Shown here: positions 50,193-58,074 of the stretch, in pieces
Layout of the letters: each line of letters opens with the position of its first letter
Position numbering within the stretch: position 1 is the first letter of the stretch
Origin: Agromyces atrinae
Lineage (GTDB): Bacteria; Actinomycetota; Actinomycetes; Actinomycetales; Microbacteriaceae
Assembly: GCF_013407835.1 (NCBI RefSeq)
Contig: NZ_JACCBI010000001.1
Coordinates: forward strand, 2,914,001 to 2,978,000
Length of the DNA: 64,000 bases
Direction of reading: 5' to 3'
Notes under the pieces: model-generated
Seen by the model: the letters and a program-made list of their open reading frames with translations, nothing else
Database searches by the model: none
What the model was told of the DNA's origin: nothing
Translations under genes and position numbers: made by a program

Positions 50193-51449
50193 TCAGAGCG
50201 CGGTGAGCGTGTCGCGCACGGCGCGCATGCCGAGCCAGACCTCGTCGAAACTCGTCGACAGGGGCGACAGTCCGATGCGCAGCCCGTGCGGGTCGCGGTA
50301 GTCGGGGATGACGTCGTCGGCCCAGAGCCGCGCGGTCACCTCGCGCATCGCCGGGTGGCTCAGCGTCACGTGACCACCGCGCTCGGCGGCATCCGTCGGC
50401 GACGCGACCTCGACGCCGAGCGGGGCGAGCCACTCGGCCGAGAGGGCGAGCGCGTACTCGGTGAGGGCGATCGACTTCTCGCGGATCGCGGTGATGCCGA
50501 CCTCCTCGATGAGCGCGATGGTGTCGCGCATGGCGAGCATGCCGACGACCGGCGGAGTACCGCTGATGAATCGACGGATCCCGGCGGCGGGCGTGTACTC
50601 GGGACCCATGGCGAACACGTCGGCGGTGCCCATCCAGCCCTGGATCGGCTGGGCCAACGTCTGCTGCAGGTCGCGGCGCACGTAGGCGAATGCGGGGGAG
50701 CCCGGGCCGCCGTTGAGGTACTTGTAGGTGCAGCCGACGGCGAGGTCGACGTTCCAGGCATCGAGGTCGACCGGCACGGCGCCGGCCGAGTGGCAGAGGT
50801 CCCACAGCACGAGGGCTCCGGCCGCGTGCACGATCTCGGTGATGCGCGGCACGTCGGCGAGGTGGCCCGAACGGTACGCCACCTGGCTCAGCACGACGAG
50901 GGCGGTGTCGTCGCCCACCGCGGCCTCGACCTGCTCGGCCGTGACGCCGGCCGACGTGTCGACGTCGATCCAGCGGAGCGTCATGCCGCGCTCGGCCGCG
51001 ATGCCCTCGAGCACGTAGCGATCGGTCGGGAAGTTGTCGCGGTCGACGACGATCACGCGGCGATCGGGGCCGGCCGCGTCGACGGCCGCGCGGCACAGCT
51101 TGTAGAGCAGAACCGTCGTCGAGTCGCCGATGACGGTCTGACCGGCGGCCGCACCGAGGGCTGCGCGGCCCAGGTCGTCGCCGATGACGAACGGCAGCTC
51201 CATCCACTGCTCGTCCCAGCCGCGGATGAGGCGCGTGCCCCACTGCTCGCGGAGGAAGAGCTCGATGCGGGTGATGCTCGCACTGAGCGGTCGCCCGAGG
51301 GAGTTGCCGTCGAAGTAGGCGAGCGGGGTGCCCGCAGGTGCGTCGAGCGCGGCGCCCGCGCCGTCGGCGCCGAAGAAGCGCGAGCGGTGCGAGGCGAGCG
51401 GGTCGGCCGCATCGAGTCGGGCGGCGTGGTCGCGAGAGGTGTCGGTCAT
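50193..51449 (-). CDS. kynU: Kynureninase
   Basis: A 418-residue PLP enzyme that splits kynurenine into anthranilate and alanine. YFDGNSLGRPLSAS is the conserved N-terminal loop; IGDSTTVLLYKLCRAAVDAA binds phosphate, LVLWDLCHSAGAVPVDL holds the PLP-contacting Asp and His, and GCTYKYLNGGPGSPAFAYVR contains the Schiff-base Lys. ATG 51449 overlaps the amidohydrolase stop by four bases. Third gene of the kynA-amidohydrolase-kynU operon. Confidence 0.96.
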   Translation of the reverse strand: MTDTSRDHAARLDAADPLASHRSRFFGADGAGAALDAPAGTPLAYFDGNSLGRPLSASITRIELFLREQWGTRLIRGWDEQWMELPFVIGDDLGRAALGAAAGQTVIGDSTTVLLYKLCRAAVDAAGPDRRVIVVDRDNFPTDRYVLEGIAAERGMTLRWIDVDTSAGVTAEQVEAAVGDDTALVVLSQVAYRSGHLADVPRITEIVHAAGALVLWDLCHSAGAVPVDLDAWNVDLAVGCTYKYLNGGPGSPAFAYVRRDLQQTLAQPIQGWMGTADVFAMGPEYTPAAGIRRFISGTPPVVGMLAMRDTIALIEEVGITAIREKSIALTEYALALSAEWLAPLGVEVASPTDAAERGGHVTLSHPAMREVTARLWADDVIPDYRDPHGLRIGLSPLSTSFDEVWLGMRAVRDTLTAL

Positions 51450-52417
51450 CGGATCTCCTCGAGGTCTTCGACGGGCACGACGCAGGAGCGCGCGAGCCAC
51501 GCGGGCAGATCGGTGGGTGCGGTGGGTCGCGGCCCGGGTACGAACGTGGCGATGCCGTCGTCGGGCTGGGCGGCGGCGGGCCACGGGTCGACGAGGGCGG
51601 CGAGGATGCCGCGGGCGCCGAAACCGGCATCCTGGAGCGCCGCGATCTCGACGGCGTTCACGCCGACGGGCAAGTCGCCGTTGCCGAGGTCGGTGCCGTA
51701 GACGACGCGGCCGCCCGCCTCGCGGAAGCGGCTCAGATTGTCGAGGGCGGTGTCGCGGCCTGCGCCCTCGTGGATCGCGAGGGTCGAGATCCAGACCTGG
51801 CGTGCGGCGGCGCGGGCGATGAGGCTCGACGGCACGTGTTCGGTCCACGGCGTGTGGACGAGGGCGTCGATCTCGGCGTCGAGCGCGAGCCGCGTCATCC
51901 CCTCGCCCTCGACGTGGGCGGCGACCGGCAGGTCGTGGATGCGCGCCGCAGCGACGATCGCTCGGAGCGTGTCGAGGTCGAGGACGGGCCCGTCGGAGTT
52001 CAGCGTGACCTTGATGACGCTCGCCCCGAAGGCCGCCTGCTCGTCGACCGCGATGCGCGCCGCGTCGGGAAGCGCGTCGGCGGGGGATGACGTCGTGGGC
52101 GTGATCTCGCGGGCGGCTCCCTCGGGCAGCCAGGATCGCCCCACGGGGTACCCGCCCGGTGCGGTGAGGAAGGCGCCCGCGTAAGCGACGCGAGCGCGCC
52201 CCGCGGACTCCGCGAAGCGGCTGATCGTCGCCGGGTTCGCGCCGAGATCGACGACGCCCGCGATGCCGTGCGCGCCGAGACCCGACGGATCGACGAGCGC
52301 GAGGTGCACGTGGTGGTCGATGAACGGCGGCAACCGGGTGCCCGTCTCGCCCGCGTGTTCACCGGCGAGCGAACGACGCACGCTCCGGGCTTCGTCGCCG
52401 AGGTCGACCCGATTCAC
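51446..52417 (-). CDS. Amidohydrolase-family protein in the kynurenine operon
   Basis: A 323-residue amidohydrolase-superfamily protein. PPFIDHHVHLAL gives the HxH metal pair; later DLPVAAHVEGEGM and VHTPWTEHVP supply His residues and VVYGTDLGNGDLPVG the final Asp. It lies between tryptophan dioxygenase and kynureninase, exactly where N-formylkynurenine must be deformylated, and no KynB gene is seen. It may therefore act as kynurenine formamidase, which is inference. The start is GTG 52417, four bases after kynA. Confidence 0.85.
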   Translation of the reverse strand: MNRVDLGDEARSVRRSLAGEHAGETGTRLPPFIDHHVHLALVDPSGLGAHGIAGVVDLGANPATISRFAESAGRARVAYAGAFLTAPGGYPVGRSWLPEGAAREITPTTSSPADALPDAARIAVDEQAAFGASVIKVTLNSDGPVLDLDTLRAIVAAARIHDLPVAAHVEGEGMTRLALDAEIDALVHTPWTEHVPSSLIARAAARQVWISTLAIHEGAGRDTALDNLSRFREAGGRVVYGTDLGNGDLPVGVNAVEIAALQDAGFGARGILAALVDPWPAAAQPDDGIATFVPGPRPTAPTDLPAWLARSCVVPVEDLEEIR

Positions 52418-52421
52418 GACG

Positions 52422-53276
52422 TCATCGTCCGATCTCGGTGCGCACCGCGAAGAGCTCGGGGAAGAACGTGAGATCGAGGGCGCGCTGCAGGAACGGCACG
52501 CCGCTCGAGCCGCCCGTGCCCGGCTTGTGGCCGATGATGCGCGCGACCGTCTTCAGGTGACGGAACCGCCAGAGCTGGAAGTTGTCCTCGAGGTCGACGA
52601 GCTCTTCGCACGTCTCGTACGCCGACCAGTTCGCGTCGGCGTCGGCGTAGATCGCCGTGAAGACGGGCACGAGGTCCTCGCGGAAGGTCCAGGCCCGCGT
52701 GACGTCGCGCTCGAGCACCTCGGTCGGGATCGGGTAGCCCGCGCGAGCGAGGTAGCGCAGGAACTCGTCATAGATGGTGGGGGCCGCGAGCAGATTCGAG
52801 AGCAGCTCGTGCGCGCCGGGCTCGCTCTCGAAGACCGTCAGCATGCGCTCGTTCTTGTTGCCGAGGAGGAACTCGACGGCGCGGTACTGATACGACTGGA
52901 AGCCGCTCGACGAGCCGAGGTAACCGCGGAACTCGGCGTACTCGGTGGGGGTCAGGGTCGCGAGCACCGACCACTGCTCGGTCAGCGTGCGCTGGATGTG
53001 CTTGACCCGCGCGATGCGCTTGAGCGCGGGAGCGAGCTGATCGGAACGCAGCAGAGCGCACGCGCTCTCGAGCTCGTGGAGCACGAGCTTCAACCACAGC
53101 TCAGTGGTCTGGTGCTGCACGATGAAGAGCAGCTCGTCATGGTGCTCGGGCGCGCTGACGGGCTTCTGAGCCGACAGCAGCGTGTCGAGATCGAGGTAGC
53201 CCCCGTAACTCATTCGACCGCTCAGGTCGGTGACGACGCCCTCTTCGATATCCCGCGTGTTCTCATCGACACTCAC
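52422..53276 (-). CDS. kynA: Tryptophan 2,3-dioxygenase
   Basis: A 284-residue heme enzyme opening the indole ring of tryptophan to N-formylkynurenine. [20 protein letters not shown] and [20 protein letters not shown] hold the distal His and substrate contacts; [20 protein letters not shown] is the family core, and [20 protein letters not shown] near the C-terminus carries the proximal heme His followed by [11 protein letters not shown]. The start at 53276 is GTG. A perfect palindrome lies 27 bp upstream. Confidence 0.96.
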   Translation of the reverse strand: MSVDENTRDIEEGVVTDLSGRMSYGGYLDLDTLLSAQKPVSAPEHHDELLFIVQHQTTELWLKLVLHELESACALLRSDQLAPALKRIARVKHIQRTLTEQWSVLATLTPTEYAEFRGYLGSSSGFQSYQYRAVEFLLGNKNERMLTVFESEPGAHELLSNLLAAPTIYDEFLRYLARAGYPIPTEVLERDVTRAWTFREDLVPVFTAIYADADANWSAYETCEELVDLEDNFQLWRFRHLKTVARIIGHKPGTGGSSGVPFLQRALDLTFFPELFAVRTEIGR

Positions 53277-53302
53277 CCGTTCAGCCTACGGGGCGTCTGA
53301 CC

Positions 53303-53316
53303 TTTCACCTGTGAAA
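53303..53316. promoter_or_regulatory. Palindrome before kynA
   Basis: TTTCAC-CT-GTGAAA, a perfect 14-bp inverted repeat between kynA and the divergent TetR gene; a likely operator of the kyn operon. Confidence 0.6.
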
Positions 53317-53323
53317 TGCGAGG

Positions 53324-53368
53324 CGCCCTGCCGCCCCCGGGTTGGGGGTCGTATGGGACGGCAGGGCG
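53324..53368. repeat. Long hairpin in the kynA/tetR gap
   Basis: CGCCCTGCCG (53324-53333) pairs perfectly with 53359-53368 across a 25-base loop. It may be structural or part of a 5' leader; function not evident. Confidence 0.45.
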
Positions 53369-53417
53369 ACTCGATGCGAGCATCGCCGTACTTTCGGGTA
53401 AAGCGGAGATGCCAGTC

Positions 53418-53428
53418 CGTATCATACG
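53418..53428. promoter_or_regulatory. Small palindrome before the TetR gene
   Basis: CGTAT-C-ATACG, 20 bp upstream of the TetR start; possible autoregulatory site. Confidence 0.42.
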
Positions 53429-53448
53429 CCGTCAGGTACCCTAAGGGA

Positions 53449-54087
53449 ATGCACTCCGCAGGAGGCGCGACCCGACGCGACGCCCGCCGAAATCATGAAC
53501 GACTGCTCGTCGAAGCGAAAACTCTCTTCGCCGAACAGGGCATCGAGGCCTCCCTCGATGAACTTGCCACTCGTGCCGGCGTCGGGGCCGGCACCGTGTA
53601 CCGGCATTTTCCCTCCCGCGACGATCTCGTTCGCGAGCTCTACGACCGCGCGATCGAGTCTCTCGACGACCTCGCCGACGAGATCCTCGCCGCCCCCAGC
53701 GGATGGCGGGGAGTCGAGGTCTACGTCGAGCGACTGTCGCAGTGGGTGATCTCCGATCCCGGCATCCCCGCGCTCCTTCGGCGCATGGGGCAGATCGATC
53801 CCGACTACCGTCCTGCGGCGCGCTTCGAGAAGCCGATCGCCGAACTCGTCGAGCGCGCCCACCGCGAAGGCACCCTGCGCACCGACGTCGACGGCGTCGA
53901 CCTGACCGTCATCGTCGGCATGATCGGCTCGCTCGCCCAGTTCGGCGGGGCGTACCTGCCGTTCTGGCGCCGCCAGCTCGGCATCGTGCTCGACGGACTG
54001 CGCGCCGAGCCCGGGCGGGCGACCGAACTGCCCGGCCCCGGGCAGGACATGGACGGGTACCACGCGATGGTGCATCAGCCCGAGTAG
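53449..54087 (+). CDS. TetR/AcrR-family transcriptional regulator
   Basis: A 212-residue repressor. The DNA-binding domain spans about 8-60: RRNHERLLVEAKTLFAEQGI, then SLDELATRAGVGAGTVYRHF (helix-turn-helix) and PSRDDLVRELYDRAIESLDD. The C-terminal ligand domain includes PGIPALLRRMGQIDP. ATG 53449 gives the usual N-terminus. It is divergent from kynA and convergent with the VOC gene; either, or an unlinked gene, could be its target. Confidence 0.9.
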   Translation: MHSAGGATRRDARRNHERLLVEAKTLFAEQGIEASLDELATRAGVGAGTVYRHFPSRDDLVRELYDRAIESLDDLADEILAAPSGWRGVEVYVERLSQWVISDPGIPALLRRMGQIDPDYRPAARFEKPIAELVERAHREGTLRTDVDGVDLTVIVGMIGSLAQFGGAYLPFWRRQLGIVLDGLRAEPGRATELPGPGQDMDGYHAMVHQPE

Positions 54088-54093
54088 GGGCTA

Positions 54094-54160
54094 CTCCGCT
54101 ACGCGACTGAGCCTGCCTGCTCCGCTACGCGACTGTGCTCACCTGCTCCGCTGCGCGGAC
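54094..54160. repeat. Three 26-bp-period tandem repeats over the VOC gene 3' end
   Basis: CTCCGCTACGCGACT at 54094 and 54120, and a variant CTCCGCTGCGCGGAC at 54146, exactly 26 bp apart. The VOC stop codon (54125-54127) lies in the middle unit. Confidence 0.85.
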
Positions 54161-55012
54161 GAGCACCTGGTTGGCCCACGGGTCGTCGAACGTGAGCGTG
54201 CGGCCGTCGTCGCGGGCGGGAACGCCGAAGTGCGTCATCCGCTCGCCGAGTTCTCCGAGGTCGTCATTGCCCGGCACGACGATCTCGACGCGGCCGAGTC
54301 CGAGGGCGAGTCCGCGGCGGCCGGCGCCCCGGCTCTCCCACGTGTTCATCGCCATGTGGTGGTGGTACCCGCCCGCCGAGACGAAGAGCGCCGAGTCGCC
54401 CATCGCGAACGTCGTCTCGAAGCCGAGGCGATCGACGTAGAACTGCTTCGCGCTCGCAATGTCGCCCACCGAGAGGTGCACGTGACCGACGACGGCATCG
54501 CCCGACACGGCTCCGCCCGCGAGGTGCGTGCGCAGGTACTCGTTGGGGTCGAGGAAGATCGTCGTCATGTCGATCTGGCCGTGGGTCCAGCTCCACGCCG
54601 AGCGCTCGCGGTCGACGTAGAGCTCGACGCCGTTGCCCTCGGGGTCGGTGAAGTAGAACGCCTCGCTCACGAGGTGATCGGCGCTGCCCGTGAAGGTTCC
54701 GGGGTAGTGCGACGCGACCGAGTAGAGCGCCGTCGCGAGAGCGGCCTGCGAGTGGAACAGGACGGCCGTGTGGTACAGCCCGGCGCTGCGCGGTTCGGCG
54801 CTCCGCAGCTCGGGGGCGTGCTCGAGGATGACGACGGGGGTCGTTCCGCGGCCGAGCACTGCGACGGGGCCGGTGTGGCTGAGCACGTCGAGGGTGACGC
54901 CGTCGCGGTAGTAGGCGATCATGCGGTCGAGGTCGCCGACGCGCAGGGTCACCGCACCCATGCCGGTGTCGGCGGCCAGCAGGTCGTTACGGGGCGCATT
55001 GGTTGTAGTCAC
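54125..55012 (-). CDS. VOC-family (glyoxalase/extradiol dioxygenase-like) protein
   Basis: A 295-residue protein with two VOC modules. GAVTLRVGDLDRMIAYYRDG and LYHTAVLFHSQAALATAL mark the first, GHVHLSVGDIASAKQFYVDR and GGYHHHMAMNTWESRG the second; FYFTDPEGNGVELYVDRERS carries the usual metal Glu. This is the CatE-like layout of catechol-2,3-dioxygenase relatives. GTG 55012 is chosen; TATATT stands just upstream and no ribosome site is present, so the transcript may be leaderless. A GTTGT-N4-ACAAC palindrome covers the start, suggesting repression at the promoter. Confidence 0.86.
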   Translation of the reverse strand: MTTTNAPRNDLLAADTGMGAVTLRVGDLDRMIAYYRDGVTLDVLSHTGPVAVLGRGTTPVVILEHAPELRSAEPRSAGLYHTAVLFHSQAALATALYSVASHYPGTFTGSADHLVSEAFYFTDPEGNGVELYVDRERSAWSWTHGQIDMTTIFLDPNEYLRTHLAGGAVSGDAVVGHVHLSVGDIASAKQFYVDRLGFETTFAMGDSALFVSAGGYHHHMAMNTWESRGAGRRGLALGLGRVEIVVPGNDDLGELGERMTHFGVPARDDGRTLTFDDPWANQVLVRAAEQVSTVA

Positions 55013-55015
55013 AAC
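55002..55015. promoter_or_regulatory. Palindrome over the VOC gene start
   Basis: GTTGT-AGTC-ACAAC, perfect arms, overlapping the start codon and next to the -10-like TATATT. It resembles sites of MarR/HxlR-type regulators; no such regulator is in view. Confidence 0.5.
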
Positions 55016-55105
55016 TAATATAACCACGGATGACGCGCGATATTCCCGTGCGCCGCGCCCGCGTCATCCGCCCACCTTTTCCCCACTCGCCACCCGCCGG
55101 CGTGT

Positions 55106-55188
55106 CGGCGGATAAGGAGATTCCGCCTCACCTGCGGCGTGTCATACGCCTCGACGCGGCGCGTCACCCGCGTTCTCCTTATCCGTCG
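55106..55188. repeat. Long palindromic element, single copy in the window (family D)
   Basis: CGGCGGATAAGGAGA (55106-55120) pairs with TCTCCTTATCCGTCG (55174-55188) with one mismatch, around a partly self-complementary centre. Length and position (VOC/purC gap) are like the other palindrome families. Confidence 0.7.
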
Positions 55189-55269
55189 CGCGCGGACAGA
55201 GGGCGCGCGAAAGGGGAGGTTGCGTGGGGGAAAGGGAGGGGATGACGCGAGCGGGCGAGACCCGCGGGC

Positions 55270-56190
55270 TCAGACGCCCGTCGTGAGGCGCGTGATGAGC
55301 TCGCGGTAGCGGCCGGCCGTCTTCTCGACGATCTCGCTCGGCAGGGTCGGCGGCTCGATGTCGCCGTCCCAGTTGGCCGAGAGCCAGTCGCGCACGATCT
55401 GCTTGTCGAAGCTCGCGAGCCGGTCGGGGCCGCCCGCGGCGTAGGCGTGGGCATCCCAGAAGCGGCTCGAGTCGCTCGTGAGCACCTCGTCGCCGAGGGT
55501 GACGATGCCGGTCTCGCGATCGGCGCCGAACTCGAACTTGGTGTCGGCGAGGATCACGCCGCGCGCCGCAGCGATCGCCGAGGCCTGCGCGAAGATGTCG
55601 AGCGAGAGGGTGCGCAGCTGCTCGGCGACGACCTCTCCGACGAGCTCCACGGTGCGCTCGTACGAGATGTTCTCGTCGTGCTCGCCCATCGGCGCTTTCC
55701 ACGCGGGCGTGTAGAGCGGCTCGGGCAGGCGGTCGCCGTCCTGCAGGCCGGCGGGCAGCGGAATGCCGCACACGGTCTGCGACTGGCGGTACTCCTTCCA
55801 GCCCGATCCGGTGAGGTAGCCGCGCACGACACACTCGACGGGGAACATGTCGAGGGGGCGCACGAGCATCGAGCGGCCGACGAACGGTGCCGGGACCTCG
55901 GGCACGCCGGTGGCGTCGTGATCGAGGTGGTTCGGCACGGTCGACAGCTGCGAGAACCACCAGAGGCTCAGCTCGGTCAGCAGTTCGCCCTTGCCGGGGA
56001 TGCCGGGCTCGAGCACGTGGTCGAACGCGCTCACGCGATCGCTCGCGACGACGAGCACGGCGGGGGCCGTGAGGAACGGGTCGCCCGTCCACGAGTCGTC
56101 GTCGGTCATCGAGTCGGTCGGAACGTACAGGTCGCGGACCTTGCCCGAGTAGACGTGGGTCCAGCCGCCGAGGGATTCACTCACGGGCAT
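55270..56190 (-). CDS. purC: Phosphoribosylaminoimidazole-succinocarboxamide synthase
   Basis: A 306-residue SAICAR synthetase joining aspartate to CAIR in purine synthesis. HVYSGKVRDLYVP is the nucleotide-binding opening; VVASDRVSAFDHVLEPGIPG and MFPVECVVRGYLTGSGWKEY are conserved blocks, and ILADTKFEFGADRETG gives metal ligands. The size matches the actinobacterial PurC form. ATG 56190. Upstream neighbour is purD, same strand. Confidence 0.96.
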   Translation of the reverse strand: MPVSESLGGWTHVYSGKVRDLYVPTDSMTDDDSWTGDPFLTAPAVLVVASDRVSAFDHVLEPGIPGKGELLTELSLWWFSQLSTVPNHLDHDATGVPEVPAPFVGRSMLVRPLDMFPVECVVRGYLTGSGWKEYRQSQTVCGIPLPAGLQDGDRLPEPLYTPAWKAPMGEHDENISYERTVELVGEVVAEQLRTLSLDIFAQASAIAAARGVILADTKFEFGADRETGIVTLGDEVLTSDSSRFWDAHAYAAGGPDRLASFDKQIVRDWLSANWDGDIEPPTLPSEIVEKTAGRYRELITRLTTGV

Positions 56191-56217
56191 CAGTCTACGG
56201 ATGACGCGTGCGCGCGG

Positions 56218-56279
56218 TATGCGCCGTTTCGTGTCGATTGCGCCAGCGCGGCTGGCGCGAACCGCACGACGTGGCGTAT
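56218..56279. repeat. Palindromic element in the purD/purC gap (family E, single copy)
   Basis: A perfect core GCGCCAGC-GCG-GCTGGCGC at 56240-56258, extended by imperfectly paired flanks that begin TATGCGCC and end GGCGTA. Total about 62 bp. Confidence 0.6.
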
Positions 56280-56298
56280 CGGCGTGACGTTGTGCGCC

Positions 56299-57567
56299 TC
56301 AGTCGGCGACGCGCGCCGCGATGTCGGTGCGGAACTGCCCGCCCTCGAGTTCGATGCGCTCGAGTGCCTCGTAGGCACGCGCCCGCGCTCCGGCGAAGTC
56401 GGGCCCGACGGCGACGACGTTCAGCACGCGGCCGCCCGTCGCGACGAGGGAATCCTCCGACTGGCTCGTCGCGGCGTGAGCGATGTGCACGCCCTCGACT
56501 CCCGCGGCAGCGTCGAGACCGGCGATCACGCGACCGGTCACCGGCTGCTCGGGGTAGCCCTCGCTCGCGAGCACGACGGTCACGGCCGCGTCGCTCGAGA
56601 AATCGGGGCGCGCGAGCGAGCCGAGCCCGCCGGTGGATGCCGCGAGCAGAAGTCCCGACAGAGGAGTGACGAGCCGCGGCAGCACGACCTGCGTCTCGGG
56701 GTCGCCGAATCGCGCGTTGAACTCGATGACGCGGATGCCGTTCTCGGTGAGGATGAGCCCCGCGTAGAGCAGGCCGATGAAGGGCGTGCCCTCCGCGGCG
56801 AGCTGACGCACGGTCGGCTGCGCGACGGTCTGGATGACCTCGTCGACGAACGCCTGCTCGCTGCCGAACCGTTCGTCGAGCCACGGCAGCGGCGAGTAGG
56901 CGCCCATGCCTCCGGTGTTCGGCCCGGCGTCGCCGTCGGCGAGGCGCTTGTAGTCCTGCGCGGGGGAGAGGGGCAGCACGTTCTCACCGTCGGCGAAGAA
57001 GAAGAGCGAGACCTCCTGGCCGTCGAGGAACTCCTCGATGAGCACGCTGCCGTGCTGCAGCCAGTAGGTCGCGTGGGCGATCGCCGCGTCGCGGTCGCTC
57101 GTGACGAGCACGCCCTTGCCCGCGGCGAGACCGTCGGCCTTGACGACGTAGGGGGCGCCGAACTCGTCGAGCGTCGACTCGACCTCGGCGAGGGTCGCGG
57201 TGCGCGCTGCGCGGCCGGTGGGCACGCCCGCGGCATCCATGATGCGCTTGGCGAAGGTCTTCGAACCCTCGAGGGCGGCGGCTGCCTGGCCGGGGCCGAA
57301 GACAGGGATGCCGCGCGAGCGGACGGCGTCGGCGACACCCGCGACGAGGGGTGCCTCGGGGCCGATCACGACGAGCTCGACGCCGCTCGAGACGGCGTAG
57401 TCGGTGACGAGCACGGGGTCGTTCGCGTCGAGCGCGAGCGTCGTGACGTCGGCCGCGATGCCGGCGTTACCGGGGGCGGCGACGATCTCGTGGCCGGCCT
57501 CCTCGGCGAGCAGTGCGGTGATGATGGCGTGCTCACGCGCGCCGGAGCCGAGTACCAGGATCTTCAC
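56299..57567 (-). CDS. purD: Phosphoribosylamine-glycine ligase
   Basis: A 422-residue ATP-grasp enzyme making GAR from phosphoribosylamine and glycine. [20 protein letters not shown] is the family opening; [40 protein letters not shown] and [20 protein letters not shown] are ATP-grasp blocks; [14 protein letters not shown] and [20 protein letters not shown] complete the site. The start is GTG 57567. Followed by purC on the same strand. Confidence 0.96.
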   Translation of the reverse strand: MKILVLGSGAREHAIITALLAEEAGHEIVAAPGNAGIAADVTTLALDANDPVLVTDYAVSSGVELVVIGPEAPLVAGVADAVRSRGIPVFGPGQAAAALEGSKTFAKRIMDAAGVPTGRAARTATLAEVESTLDEFGAPYVVKADGLAAGKGVLVTSDRDAAIAHATYWLQHGSVLIEEFLDGQEVSLFFFADGENVLPLSPAQDYKRLADGDAGPNTGGMGAYSPLPWLDERFGSEQAFVDEVIQTVAQPTVRQLAAEGTPFIGLLYAGLILTENGIRVIEFNARFGDPETQVVLPRLVTPLSGLLLAASTGGLGSLARPDFSSDAAVTVVLASEGYPEQPVTGRVIAGLDAAAGVEGVHIAHAATSQSEDSLVATGGRVLNVVAVGPDFAGARARAYEALERIELEGGQFRTDIAARVAD

Positions 57568-57622
57568 CGGTTCAGGCTACCCGACCGCTCGATCGTGAGA
57601 CACGAGAGGTACCGTGGTCGTC

Positions 57623-57976
57623 ATGGCACGCGCACGCATCTCAGACGACGCCGGAACGGTCGCGGTTCAGGCTGCTCGCGCGGGCGAGGTCGACCGCAAC
57701 ACGCTCGCGACGGCCGTGCGCTACAGCCTGCAGCTGCTCGCCGAGAAGGCCCCCGGCAACACCCTCGAGGTGCGGGTGCCGCCCTTCGCCGCGGTGCAGT
57801 GCGTCGAGGGGCCGCGGCACACGCGCGGCACCCCGCCCAACGTCATCGAGACGGATGCCGCGACGTGGCTCGACCTCGCGGCGGGCACGATCACGTGGGC
57901 CGAGGCTCGCGCCAGTGGTCGCGCGAGCGCGTCGGGTCAGCGCGCCGAACTCGGAGACCTGCTTCCTGTCGTCTGA
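57623..57976 (+). CDS. Sterol-carrier-family-like small protein
   Basis: A 117-residue protein from ATG 57623. RAGEVDRNTLATAVRYSLQL and PGNTLEVRVPPFAAVQCVEG lead into TDAATWLDLAAGTITWAEAR, which matches the SCP2-like fold's end pattern (a short Leu-rich stretch with Thr-Trp). Actinobacterial homologues of this length sit beside purD, as here. It probably binds a lipid or hydrophobic molecule; the function is not known. Confidence 0.82.
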   Translation: MARARISDDAGTVAVQAARAGEVDRNTLATAVRYSLQLLAEKAPGNTLEVRVPPFAAVQCVEGPRHTRGTPPNVIETDAATWLDLAAGTITWAEARASGRASASGQRAELGDLLPVV

Positions 57977-58074
57977 CGCGTCGCACGCACCTGCCCGGCC
58001 CGGCCTGACCGTTCTGGCGGATGCCCGGGCCGACGCGCCGCGGCGACCCGCTGCAGCGCGGCGCGTCGCACGCG

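Noticed and set aside
55447..58008. An 853-codon plus-strand frame opposite purC and purD
   Set aside because: Antisense to two certain purine genes, Arg/Glu/Asp-rich and without motifs.
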